A DNA stretch of 30,480 nucleotides from NCBI GenBank assembly GCA_041671025.1, contig JBAZCI010000011.1, positions 1 to 30,480 of the forward strand, given 5' to 3'. The stretch comes from JBAZCI01 sp041671025. GTDB taxonomy: Bacteria; Patescibacteriota; Patescibacteriia; UBA10025. Under the pieces are notes generated by a model that saw only the letters and a program-made list of their open reading frames with translations, searched no databases and had not been told where the DNA came from. Shown here piece by piece: positions 7,561-16,020 of this stretch (position 1 is its first letter; every line of letters starts with the position of its first letter). A program made the position numbers and the translations under genes.

Positions 7561-7614
7561 GAACCTGGCGTCCTACCATTTTTTAATCCGCCTCTGGCGG
7601 GAGACGATCTCGGA
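7561..7614 (-). pseudogene. 5' half of a broken tRNA-Gln copy with a D-loop insertion
   Basis: Bases 7602-7614 and 7561-7580 together reproduce the 5' half of the intact tRNA-Gln from base 1 to C34. They are interrupted in the D loop by 21 extra bases (7581-7601) containing the palindrome CCGCC-TCT-GGCGG after an AT-rich stretch. The half ends at the same anticodon base at which the 3' half begins. Confidence 0.85.
7581..7601. repeat. Miniature palindromic insertion in the tRNA D loop
   Basis: A 21-base insertion made of TTTTAAT plus the 13-base palindrome CCGCCTCTGGCGG and one G. The intact tRNA nearby shows the uninterrupted sequence, so both ends are defined to within the T bases shared with the target. 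Confidence 0.7.
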
Positions 7615-7731
7615 GCGTAAGAGACAAATTAGCAAAATAAAAAGCAAATAGTGCCGCTAAACCATAACATGCAGAGCTTTGTGCATGCTACCAAGAACCG
7701 CCTAACTATTCAAGAGGCGCATTCTCTCGGT

Positions 7732-9357
7732 TTATTCTTCAGGGACAACTTCGCCTCCAAATGACTCTGCTAACGAATTCCACACCGGATTACCATCGTT
7801 CTTTTCTGAGCTTGCGGGGGTTTCGGCCAGCGATATATCTACCAATTCTTCCGCAGATGCAACGCGTGCGAGCACGGCAAATGATGCAGACAAATGGGTA
7901 GTGAATACATCAGCGAGCACAGCCTGTATTCGTGGGGTGGCAACCTGTTCCGCAAGTAATTTAAAAGGGAATCCAAGCGTTAGCGTTTGCCCCTGAACAT
8001 GTACCGGACGACCTGCCCGCAAGACCAAATATACTCCCCGATGATGCTTGTGTACGTCTTCAAGCATTCTTGGCCATGCTTCAAGTATGCGCTCCAGTGC
8101 TACCGTAGGAACCTTGTTACGAGATGTGGATTCGAGTGGAGCGGGTTTTACATCAGGTGCCGGAACTACAGGTGTAATCGGCTTAGTTTTCTTCGGAGCA
8201 GGTGTAGACGCAACGGGTGTTGATACGATTGGCTTACTGGCACGAATGGGTGTCACACCGGACCCCCGTTTTTCCATATACATAACAAATGCGAGTTCAA
8301 GCGGTATTTGAGGAAGAGGCGCAGATCGGATGGACGTCCGTTTTTCCAAAATAGTATCTATCAATTCGGCAATATCTGTCACTGAAACGTCTCTTGCAAG
8401 TGACTGCACACGGGTAAATGCATCGTCGTCCAACTCGCCGCGTTCAAGCTCTGACAATCCCCCGCTCACCTTTGCGACAAGCATTTTCCTGATAAGCTCA
8501 ATAAGGTCAGTTGAAAGTTCATGCATGTTGGTACCACTCTCCGCAAGACGATTCAGAATTTCAAGAGCTGTAGACATATTCCCGGTAAATACGGATTCAA
8601 CTAAGGCCACCTGCGATGCAATATCTGAACGGGGCAGGATGAGGTCAGCATGCTCCTGCGTAATATGCTTTTCACCCAGAGCGATAACCTGTGCGAGCAG
8701 TACTTCACCGTCGCGACTTGATCCGTTTGCCTTGCGTGCAATAGCGCGGGCAACATCCTCATCTACCTCTATATTTTCTCGGGCGGCAATATCTTGCAGT
8801 CGACCGACAAGATCCCCAATACCAATCCGTTTAAAATCAAAACGTTGGCACCTCGAGATGATCGTCTCAGGTACACGGTGTATTTCTGTTGTCGCGAGTA
8901 TGAACAGCACGTGCGATGGCGGCTCCTCCAGTGTCTTCAACAGCGCATTAAATGCGGAGATCGAGAGCATATGTACTTCATCGATGATGAATACTTTGTA
9001 TGCCAGTCTCTGGGGAGTGAAGCGCGAATTTTCAATAATGTGGTCTCGAACATGATCAACGCCGGTATTTGACGCGGCATCAATTTCCATCACATCAAGC
9101 GACCGACCGTCCAGTATATCCTTACAAAAATCACAGGTATTATCGGGCTCTCCGTTTTTTTGATGCTTGCAATTGACGGCACGGGCAAGTATACGTGCGG
9201 TGGACGTCTTCCCAATACCCCGCGGTCCAGAAAAGAGATAGGCATGAGCAATCTGCCCGTTTCCCACCTGGTTTTTGAGTGTTATTTTAACGGCTTCCTG
9301 GCCTACAAGCTCGCCGAATGTAAGCGGACGGTATTTCCTATAGAGGGCAATAGACAT
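7732..9357 (-). CDS. dnaX: DNA polymerase III subunit gamma/tau
   Basis: The clamp-loader ATPase of the replication machinery. The N-terminal AAA+ domain has A-L-Y-R-K-Y-R-P, Walker A G-P-R-G-I-G-K-T-S (44-52), Walker B F-I-I-D-E-V-H (123-129) and the S-R-C box in I-I-S-R-C-Q-R-F. The zinc module between them reads N-C-K-H (Cys63), then G-E-P-D-N-T-C-D-F-C: only Cys63, Cys75 and Cys78 are present, and Asp72 stands where the fourth ligand is expected. Domain III ends near residue 360, followed by a Pro/Lys/Thr-rich linker (about 370-420) and a C-terminal domain. At 541 residues it is a normal short bacterial form. It has its own promoter. Confidence 0.96.
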   Translation of the reverse strand: MSIALYRKYRPLTFGELVGQEAVKITLKNQVGNGQIAHAYLFSGPRGIGKTSTARILARAVNCKHQKNGEPDNTCDFCKDILDGRSLDVMEIDAASNTGVDHVRDHIIENSRFTPQRLAYKVFIIDEVHMLSISAFNALLKTLEEPPSHVLFILATTEIHRVPETIISRCQRFDFKRIGIGDLVGRLQDIAARENIEVDEDVARAIARKANGSSRDGEVLLAQVIALGEKHITQEHADLILPRSDIASQVALVESVFTGNMSTALEILNRLAESGTNMHELSTDLIELIRKMLVAKVSGGLSELERGELDDDAFTRVQSLARDVSVTDIAELIDTILEKRTSIRSAPLPQIPLELAFVMYMEKRGSGVTPIRASKPIVSTPVASTPAPKKTKPITPVVPAPDVKPAPLESTSRNKVPTVALERILEAWPRMLEDVHKHHRGVYLVLRAGRPVHVQGQTLTLGFPFKLLAEQVATPRIQAVLADVFTTHLSASFAVLARVASAEELVDISLAETPASSEKNDGNPVWNSLAESFGGEVVPEE

Positions 9358-9386
9358 GATGTATTATAGCTACTCGTAATAGATGA

Positions 9387-9415
9387 AGTATACCCCGAGA
9401 GCGTAACCTGGGCAA
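9387..9415 (-). promoter_or_regulatory. Promoter of dnaX
   Basis: TTGCCC at 9410-9415, 17-base spacer and TATACT at 9387-9392, with a leader of about 23 bases. A second TATAAT lies five bases before the ATG but has no matching -35. Confidence 0.6.
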
Positions 9416-9467
9416 TGAAAACGCTCCCCGGTCGTACCGTGGAAAGGTGTGCGCACGACGTACGAGC

Positions 9468-10115
9468 CTATTCGATGTCGTCGATGTCGTCCTGAGCGGA
9501 AGCTTCAGCCGCAGTATTTGCCTCTGCAACCTGTTCAGCAGTCACCACCGGATCAATAGTTTCTGGCTTCGGATCGCCCTCCTTAATGATATTTTCAACT
9601 GCCGCCCATACTGCCTGCGCTTCTTTTGGCACCAGGATCACCACTTCATCACCAGGCTCACCTTTGAAATAGGTGACGGATGCTAACAGTACTTTATATG
9701 ACTTACCTCCCGCAAGCACCCGATGCTCGCCCGTCGTTTCATCGCTCGTCAATGTACCGACAAGCCGTGACCGTTCAATCGGTCCGATCTGTTTATAGAC
9801 AAACGACCCGTCAGAAGTGATGGTCAGTTTCAACATGTCGCCCTCAACAAGCTTGGACTTACTCGCATAATTGGCAGGAACGCTATACCGCTTCCCGTCC
9901 GGACCCACCATGTGCTGACCGTCAAAAATACCCTCAATGACTTTTTCATCGCCTTCTACTGTCGCCGCTCCCACTTTCTTTGCTTTTTCGTACACACTCG
10001 GGTCAGTCTCTGTATTCAATCCTAAATCACGAAAAATCTGCCGCGCTGCGCTCAAGGAGGCAATGGCGGTTTCTACCATCTGCTGGAGTTCCGAAAGTTT
10101 ATTTTGGTTTGTCAT
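9468..10115 (-). CDS. Unknown soluble protein with two related beta-rich repeats
   Basis: Not assigned to a named family. Residues 1-30 form a probable helix or coiled coil (Leu, Ala and Gln heptads). Two related segments follow: about 60-100 and about 123-165, each with Gly-(x)n-Gly-Lys-x-Tyr-x-Val, a conserved Ala, a Lys and a Gly-Asp before a beta strand, as expected for a duplicated small barrel. The C-terminal 40 residues are Ala/Glu/Asp-rich and probably disordered, ending D-D-I-D-D-I-E. There is no signal peptide or membrane helix. It lies directly upstream of dnaX on the same strand. From memory such proteins recur in CPR genomes without a function, but I could not check this. The Shine-Dalgarno is weak. 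Confidence 0.75.
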   Translation of the reverse strand: MTNQNKLSELQQMVETAIASLSAARQIFRDLGLNTETDPSVYEKAKKVGAATVEGDEKVIEGIFDGQHMVGPDGKRYSVPANYASKSKLVEGDMLKLTITSDGSFVYKQIGPIERSRLVGTLTSDETTGEHRVLAGGKSYKVLLASVTYFKGEPGDEVVILVPKEAQAVWAAVENIIKEGDPKPETIDPVVTAEQVAEANTAAEASAQDDIDDIE

Positions 10116-10240
10116 AGTCTTTTCTTTTGTGTTATACCGATCTACTCCCCCTCAAAAGCTGTGAATTTTCAGCAAACGAAAGGTAATGACAGGATAGCAA
10201 ACGGATATCTGCGAGTCAATACTCGCCTGTCCGGATACCC

Positions 10241-10777
10241 TTATTTTTGCTTACGATAAACAAAAATCGGGATTGAATCCTGATGCGGTTTATCAATCCG
10301 CTCCGCCGTCCAGCCAGGAATAGAAAAGCTGTATGAGATGATCCGCACGCCCGCATGAAGCTCGCTCATAAACTTGGGCGCCAGTTTCCTCATCGCCATT
10401 GGCGTTAAAAAGCAAAAGACCACCGTCGCGGGAGATAAGTCCGCATTAAAAAAATCAGTAAACCTGATCTCAACCCGGCGCCACAGTCCTGATACCAGCA
10501 TCCGCAGACGCGAATACACATACGGCAAAAGAGAAATATCAAATCCCACGACGCGCGCATTAGACAGCCGGGCAAATGCGATAACTACCCTCCCGTCCCC
10601 CGAACCGAGATCGTACACAACATCATGCGGACCAATCTGCGCACTCTCAACAATCCGTCGGAGATCTTTTTTGCGCACGGGAAGCCAGGGTGCCGCACGG
10701 TACGACGCATATGCCGCGGTCCCAAAAATAATGAGAATAATGGTGAGAAGAACGAGCTGGATGACAAAATCATTCAT
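10241..10777 (-). CDS. Membrane-anchored class I SAM-dependent methyltransferase
   Basis: Residues 5-25 form one N-terminal membrane helix. A Rossmann-type methyltransferase domain follows, with motif I V-Y-D-L-G-S-G-D-G-R (54-63), the acidic motif II in V-V-G-F-D-I-S, and strand 4 near V-V-F-C-F-L-T-P. The D-L-G-S-G-D-G-R form of motif I and a membrane anchor occur together in the FAM173/ATP synthase c-subunit lysine methyltransferase family, so a membrane-protein lysine is a possible target; this is inference. It is the last gene of the 16548-10241 operon, 11 bases after the subtilase stop. Confidence 0.85.
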   Translation of the reverse strand: MNDFVIQLVLLTIILIIFGTAAYASYRAAPWLPVRKKDLRRIVESAQIGPHDVVYDLGSGDGRVVIAFARLSNARVVGFDISLLPYVYSRLRMLVSGLWRRVEIRFTDFFNADLSPATVVFCFLTPMAMRKLAPKFMSELHAGVRIISYSFSIPGWTAERIDKPHQDSIPIFVYRKQK

Positions 10778-10788
10778 GAGCGCTCGAT

Positions 10789-13452
10789 TTACTGCTCAGG
10801 ACGGGCTATCTGCTCAGTCACGGAAGCAAGCGGCAAAGAAAAGGCGTGCTCAGCGCTACTGCCATCTTTTGCAGTTAAGATGAGTGAGCATGAGACGCTC
10901 GACGTTGAGTCCGGAATATTGCTCGTAAGAGAGAGCGTTAGAGCGTTATTTCTATTTGACGCTCGTTCGCCCCATTCAATCGAATCGAATGTCGTATCAC
11001 TATCACTAATTGTGACATATGAACCTTTACAGCTCAGTTTACCTCTGATATTTTCGGCCAGCGTTCCTGTATTAATAATATCTACGGCGAGCGTCACCGG
11101 CTTCCCGCTTAACGTCGCCGAAGGGGTAACTGAAGTGACTTTGAGCACCGCATGGGCATCCTCATGAATCGCCCGAAGAACATTTAACCGACCTCCCAAC
11201 ATGGAGACATATCCCGGGTTCACAGAATCAATCGGGTCAGCCAGTGAATTCAGTCTCCCTGCGATATCACTTGCTGAGCGCCCAGGATCCTGTGTCAAAA
11301 GTAGGCCGGCAGCACCTGCGACAAACGGTGCAGACATAGACGTACCGCTTGCATGAAGATACCCTGTCCCGATAATGCAACAATCTTGCGGATACATATA
11401 CGTATCAAACGCGCGGAGAGACAAAATGTTCCTGGACAGCTCAATATCCTGCGTACTATCGTAATAGGCAAAGCTGGAATCATCTCTCTCCTCATTGAAG
11501 AGCTTGAAGAGGATGCCATCGATATCAATGGTATTTCCCGATGACCGGTAATTCTTTTTACTTGAAATAAAGAAGCGCAACCTACCGTCAAGAAAAAACG
11601 GGTTAGGTGCGGGAGGAATCGTGATGGAGAATCTTGAAAATGACGGGACCGCGGCATAGGTATCTATGGACGTAATAACGGACCATGCGTGTTGAGCCTC
11701 GTCCCAGAAATATACGTCGATGATCCCGTGATCAGGACCCGTGCCCGCATACAGAGTAGCTTGCTGAGCAATAACCTCTGCCCCGTACCCTTTTTCGGCA
11801 TAGGCACCGGGCAATGAGCTTGAGTGATACCCACTTTTGAATGCGCTGGGCAAGATTACGGTCTTCCAGGACTTCCCGGTATTGTCGCCGCCCGGAGCGC
11901 TAATATCAACACCTTTAGATGTCTGAGTCGCTTTGCCGTAATTAGAAAAAGACACCTTAGTATCATCAATCGAAGTCGCGCCGACACTCATGACCGTCGA
12001 ATAGCTTGCAGGAAAAACGCTCACAATATCCCGGTTTGCATTCCCCGCCGAAGCGACCGCCAGCACGCCCTGTGCGGCGGCGTACGCAAATGCATCTTCA
12101 ACAATAGGAGACGGTTGCGTTCCGCCCCACGAATTATTCATGATGTCTGCACCGTTGTCAGCCGCATACACGACAGCTTCCGCCAGCCATTGCGACATGC
12201 CTCCGCCAAATCGGTTTAACCCGCGCAAGGGCATGATGACACACTGCGGGCATACGCCAGCGATTCCTTTGCCATTATTGTATTCCGCCGAGATAATACC
12301 GGCTACATGCGTCCCGTGGCCATGAAGGTCGTCTACATTTTCGTTTGCAGGATGAGCATCATAACATGTTGAACCAATTAAGCGTTCGCAGGTGACAAAA
12401 TTCCATCCTTCCGCATCATCGACATACCCGTTCTGATCGTCATCAATGTGATTACCGGCGATCTCCGCCGTATTTTTCCATATGTTTCCGGCAATATCTT
12501 CATGTCCTGTATCCACGCCGGAATCAATAACGGCGATCACCGGACGTTCGCGGGGATAATCCATCGGCCGCGGGCCTCCTGTTTCAAGATACGCGGTCAG
12601 ATAGACAACATCGGATACGTTAACAAGGCCATCCCCGTTGACATCCCCTTTTTCAATCGGGTCCGGGGCATGATCGCCTGAAAAAATATATCCCTGCAGA
12701 AATGTAATATCCTTTTCGTCAATAGTTCCGTCGGCATTCGCGTCACCTGTAGAGCGATATACGCGTGTCCATGCATCATCTGCATCTACGCGTTTCAGTC
12801 CCCATAAATCCTCGTAGGGCTGACCCCAGCTTCCCGATAAGGAGAAGTATTCATCATTCGGCGCCGCGTCAGCGTGAAAAAAAGTGTTGAGTTGAGCTTC
12901 CTCGATGGTAGTCGTGTTTTGTGCAAATTGATCGCGCAGTTGAACGAGGTCGAGTGCCGCGGGGGCAAAAACAACGCTGTACCACCGATCAAGTACTGCA
13001 TTCTTCTCCGTCCTATTGAAAATCTGTTCTGCGGGCTTTGCGAGTTGAACGGTCACTTGCTTCTTTTGAATTCCTGATTTAGCCGCACCGGGCTGTAACG
13101 CCTGTTCGTATGACTTGCTGCCCTTCTGTACAACTACACCCCGTGAATTGACATACACCGTCAGGGGCTGTGCAATGACCTTATCAACAGCCGCCTGAAT
13201 ATCTGCATTCTCCGCTACTTTGACCAGCAGCTCGTTCGGAACGTACGCAAGGTTGTCCTGCCCGGATACCGGTCCGGATGCTGCATACGAAAGATTCGTC
13301 GATGACCGCTCCACCAGGCCAAAAAGACTGAGCACGATCGCCGCACCGACCGTCAATGACGTAAGCATTATAACACCGACGCCCACTTCGGTAGCGATAC
13401 GTTTATGAGTTTGGATATGGACCGCAACAATCGTTTTTGGTTTTTTAGGCAT
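10789..13452 (-). CDS. Membrane-anchored subtilisin-like protease with inserted dockerin
   Basis: An S8 serine protease with the full triad: Asp310 (A-V-I-D-S-G-V-D), His379 (H-G-H-G-T-H-V-A-G) and Ser705 (G-T-S-M-S-A-P); oxyanion Asn471. Order: short Lys-rich cytoplasmic start, membrane helix about 21-46, propeptide-like region about 70-195, W-G-L-K-R-V-D-A-D-D-A-W at 217-228, a dockerin type I pair of calcium-loop repeats (D-A-N-A-D-G-T-I and D-V-N-G-D-G-L-V, about 235-291), catalytic core, a beta-rich insert of about 165 residues (525-690) before the serine motif, and a C-terminal CARDB/Ig-like domain (about 765-880). The protein should act outside the cell while tethered. It is the third gene of the operon, 16 bases after the ATPase gene. 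Confidence 0.94.
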   Translation of the reverse strand: MPKKPKTIVAVHIQTHKRIATEVGVGVIMLTSLTVGAAIVLSLFGLVERSSTNLSYAASGPVSGQDNLAYVPNELLVKVAENADIQAAVDKVIAQPLTVYVNSRGVVVQKGSKSYEQALQPGAAKSGIQKKQVTVQLAKPAEQIFNRTEKNAVLDRWYSVVFAPAALDLVQLRDQFAQNTTTIEEAQLNTFFHADAAPNDEYFSLSGSWGQPYEDLWGLKRVDADDAWTRVYRSTGDANADGTIDEKDITFLQGYIFSGDHAPDPIEKGDVNGDGLVNVSDVVYLTAYLETGGPRPMDYPRERPVIAVIDSGVDTGHEDIAGNIWKNTAEIAGNHIDDDQNGYVDDAEGWNFVTCERLIGSTCYDAHPANENVDDLHGHGTHVAGIISAEYNNGKGIAGVCPQCVIMPLRGLNRFGGGMSQWLAEAVVYAADNGADIMNNSWGGTQPSPIVEDAFAYAAAQGVLAVASAGNANRDIVSVFPASYSTVMSVGATSIDDTKVSFSNYGKATQTSKGVDISAPGGDNTGKSWKTVILPSAFKSGYHSSSLPGAYAEKGYGAEVIAQQATLYAGTGPDHGIIDVYFWDEAQHAWSVITSIDTYAAVPSFSRFSITIPPAPNPFFLDGRLRFFISSKKNYRSSGNTIDIDGILFKLFNEERDDSSFAYYDSTQDIELSRNILSLRAFDTYMYPQDCCIIGTGYLHASGTSMSAPFVAGAAGLLLTQDPGRSASDIAGRLNSLADPIDSVNPGYVSMLGGRLNVLRAIHEDAHAVLKVTSVTPSATLSGKPVTLAVDIINTGTLAENIRGKLSCKGSYVTISDSDTTFDSIEWGERASNRNNALTLSLTSNIPDSTSSVSCSLILTAKDGSSAEHAFSLPLASVTEQIARPEQ

Positions 13453-13468
13453 ACAATGTGGTTATTGA

Positions 13469-16009
13469 TTATAATGCCCGCTCTGCAACGGCTTTTGCCG
13501 GAGCGGTTGTTTGTGAACTTCCTAATTTGCTTCGTTCCAAAATTTCACTTTCCACCAGTCGGCGTTCGCGACCGTATCTCATCCGTGAATATTCTACAAT
13601 TGCTTTTGCAAGTTCCGGGTTGCCGGGCTGGGGCGGATACGTCTGCATATTGAACGGCTTCGAAACCGTATTGTCAATCAAGAGCTTAATGTTCGCGGTA
13701 AACATTTCCACATTCATGACATCATATTCGTCAAATATCGGTGCAAATTCTTTGGCAAGTATTTCAGCGTCCTCGACGCCGACCCGGAACGCGATGCGCG
13801 TACCTACATTGCCGAATACCGCGTCGCGAATCGTGATGTCATCCTTTTGCACCAACTGTGAAATATACTGATGGGCGATGGTTAAATTAAGCCGATACTT
13901 CCGGGCTTCAGAGAGAATGGTTTTGATAGAGTCTGTAACGAAATTTTGAAACTCGTCGATGTAGAGGTAAAAATCCTGTCGCTGTTCGATCGGCAGGGAT
14001 GCCCTACGAAGCGCTGCCATTTGCAGTTTCGAAACAATAATGAGTCCGAGCAGATTAGAATTAACCTCACCGGTTGTTCCTTTTGAAAGATTCACCAGCA
14101 GTATTTTTTTCTTATTCATGATGTCGCTGAAACTAAATCCGGATTTTGGCTGGCCGATAATATTGCGGATCATTGCGTTCTCAACAAATCTGCCGACTTT
14201 GGATATCAGATATCCGAGCATTTCCGATTTATGAAAATCAGACGTTTTTGCCATTTCCTTTTCCCAAAACGCCCGTACGACCGGATCGGTGACATGCTGA
14301 AGTTTAAATTTTTGAAAAGCGGGATCAGTGAACATTCGGGGAATTTCCGCGATCGTCCCGGGATAACGGGCATCCGCCATCAGTGTCAGCATCGCATTGC
14401 GCATATTGTGCTCGAACATCGGACCGATCATCTCTGGCGGAAAGAGCTTATAGAAAATAGCGATCATTTCTTGTATGGCAAAATCCTTTTCTTCAGGCGT
14501 GTCCGCCTCAAGCATATTGAGTCCCAGCGGACGATCGGTGTCCGAAGGATTGAAAATGATCACGTCTTCGGCGCGCTCGCGGGGTACCTGCTCCAACACG
14601 GCGTTTACCAAATCACCGTGCGGATCGACAACACACACGCCCTTGCCGTTGAGAATATCCTGCACGATCATGTTTTCAAGCAAAACTGATTTTCCAACGC
14701 CGGACATACCGACCACATATACGTGCCGACGTCTGTCCTCTTCTTTAATGCGCACCATCGTTTCTACTCCACGATAGACATTTCTCCCGAGAATGATGCC
14801 GGCCGAAGGCATGTTCGTCGGTCCGGAAGCCTTACGGGCCGAAAGCCATTGAATATTCGGCGTCTCAGTCGTCGGCAGAGGAAAATGAAAAATACTTGCC
14901 ATCTCTTCTGCATTCAGTACGGGACATTTTCGTTCATCAAAACGGCGGTAAATAAAATTTTTCATCAGCGTATCCTGCCGGAGCGGATCTTTACGGGAAA
15001 AACCGTTGCCATATTCATAGAGCGTGTACTGGGTAAATGCGTCGATCACGTTCTTCAGATAGTGCTGAGCACGTTCCGGAGTGGAGCCTGACGCGACAAT
15101 GCGAATATTCACGTCGAGACCGGCCTTACTCGTTTTTTCCTCCAGTCCTTTGACAATATTATCCTCCATTGGCGAAAGTCGGTACGTCAGATCCTGCCCG
15201 TCAGTCTGTTTTTTCTTGGGAAAAAATGTTCTCCATGTGGTGCGGACAAATCCGGTAAACCCGTATGCGCCCATGGCTTCGTTTAATTTTTTACCCTGCT
15301 GCATTTGACGGGCAACACGTGCTCCCCAGGTGTGCCAGCTCGCCTTTGCCGAACGGGCGACTATTTGGATTGCCAGTCCCTCATTTTCGGGTACTTTGCT
15401 CAATGCATTTGTAACCGTGTTCAGCGGATCGACATCAAGCTGACGATATGTTTTGATAGGAAAAATATACGGCTTGCGAAACACTAATGTAGTCCCGGCA
15501 ACAACGCTTTGGGGAGTAAACAGATTATAATCAGGCACCTCGTCAATTTGGGCGCGAGGGTAGTGCGCATGAATCTGCTGCTCCATGAACTGGCGCATGC
15601 TCTGCGGCACCACGGCATAAAACATAATCACGCCGTTCAGCGCGACAATCTCCACGGAGAAATGATCGTCGCGTCCTTTGAAAAAAGCTCCCCATCCGCG
15701 ATGGGCTTTCATACCGCCAAATGCGCTCCACCACGCTTCAGGAATGACGAGGTGCTCTTGCGCGGTCTTTGACTCCCCTTCTTCCTGTAGTTGCTCCTTT
15801 GGAACGGACACCTGCAGAATCACATGATGCATCGAGGATGTATACCCTGCTCCTCGCCTCATAAAGAAGCGTACTGTCCACAATCCGATGACAATGATAA
15901 ACCCGATGCCAAACAATCCGGCAATAAACGGAAAAACGGGAGACGAGACGATCGTATCAATCATCGTTACAATTGTGTCGCCGATATTCAGTTGAAATCC
16001 AAATCCCAT
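13469..16009 (-). CDS. VirD4/TraG-like membrane ATPase (coupling-protein-like, CPR type)
   Basis: An 846-residue membrane ATPase of the VirD4/TraG/TraD (FtsK/HerA superfamily) kind. One membrane helix is at about 26-48, then a region of about 370 residues of unknown fold with many aromatic residues, then the motor: Walker A G-M-S-G-V-G-K-S (434-441), V-V-D-P-H-G-D (about 460-466), Walker B Y-L-Y-I-D-E-F-Q-N-F (681-690) and a Q-Y-I-S-Q-L sensor-like stretch. Relatives pump DNA or protein through membranes in conjugation and type IV secretion, but no relaxase, VirB4 or pilus gene is present here, so the substrate is unknown. Second gene of the operon; 11 bases separate it from the upstream gene. 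Confidence 0.9.
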   Translation of the reverse strand: MGFGFQLNIGDTIVTMIDTIVSSPVFPFIAGLFGIGFIIVIGLWTVRFFMRRGAGYTSSMHHVILQVSVPKEQLQEEGESKTAQEHLVIPEAWWSAFGGMKAHRGWGAFFKGRDDHFSVEIVALNGVIMFYAVVPQSMRQFMEQQIHAHYPRAQIDEVPDYNLFTPQSVVAGTTLVFRKPYIFPIKTYRQLDVDPLNTVTNALSKVPENEGLAIQIVARSAKASWHTWGARVARQMQQGKKLNEAMGAYGFTGFVRTTWRTFFPKKKQTDGQDLTYRLSPMEDNIVKGLEEKTSKAGLDVNIRIVASGSTPERAQHYLKNVIDAFTQYTLYEYGNGFSRKDPLRQDTLMKNFIYRRFDERKCPVLNAEEMASIFHFPLPTTETPNIQWLSARKASGPTNMPSAGIILGRNVYRGVETMVRIKEEDRRRHVYVVGMSGVGKSVLLENMIVQDILNGKGVCVVDPHGDLVNAVLEQVPRERAEDVIIFNPSDTDRPLGLNMLEADTPEEKDFAIQEMIAIFYKLFPPEMIGPMFEHNMRNAMLTLMADARYPGTIAEIPRMFTDPAFQKFKLQHVTDPVVRAFWEKEMAKTSDFHKSEMLGYLISKVGRFVENAMIRNIIGQPKSGFSFSDIMNKKKILLVNLSKGTTGEVNSNLLGLIIVSKLQMAALRRASLPIEQRQDFYLYIDEFQNFVTDSIKTILSEARKYRLNLTIAHQYISQLVQKDDITIRDAVFGNVGTRIAFRVGVEDAEILAKEFAPIFDEYDVMNVEMFTANIKLLIDNTVSKPFNMQTYPPQPGNPELAKAIVEYSRMRYGRERRLVESEILERSKLGSSQTTAPAKAVAERAL

Positions 16010-16020
16010 GAAAAAAATGC

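Noticed and set aside
7293..7586. A 97-codon open frame with a repeated A-P-R-L-G-L-E-P-R-L-P-G-P segment
   Set aside because: The repeat is the antisense translation of the tRNA-Gln and its broken copy; no ribosome-binding site and no protein-like composition.
8330..9055. 241-codon open frame antisense to dnaX
   Set aside because: Serine-rich shadow frame of a well-supported gene.
10201..10240. Hairpin GCGAG/CTCGC after the methyltransferase gene as operon terminator
   Set aside because: Five pairs and no T run on the minus strand; the operon's end is therefore not located.
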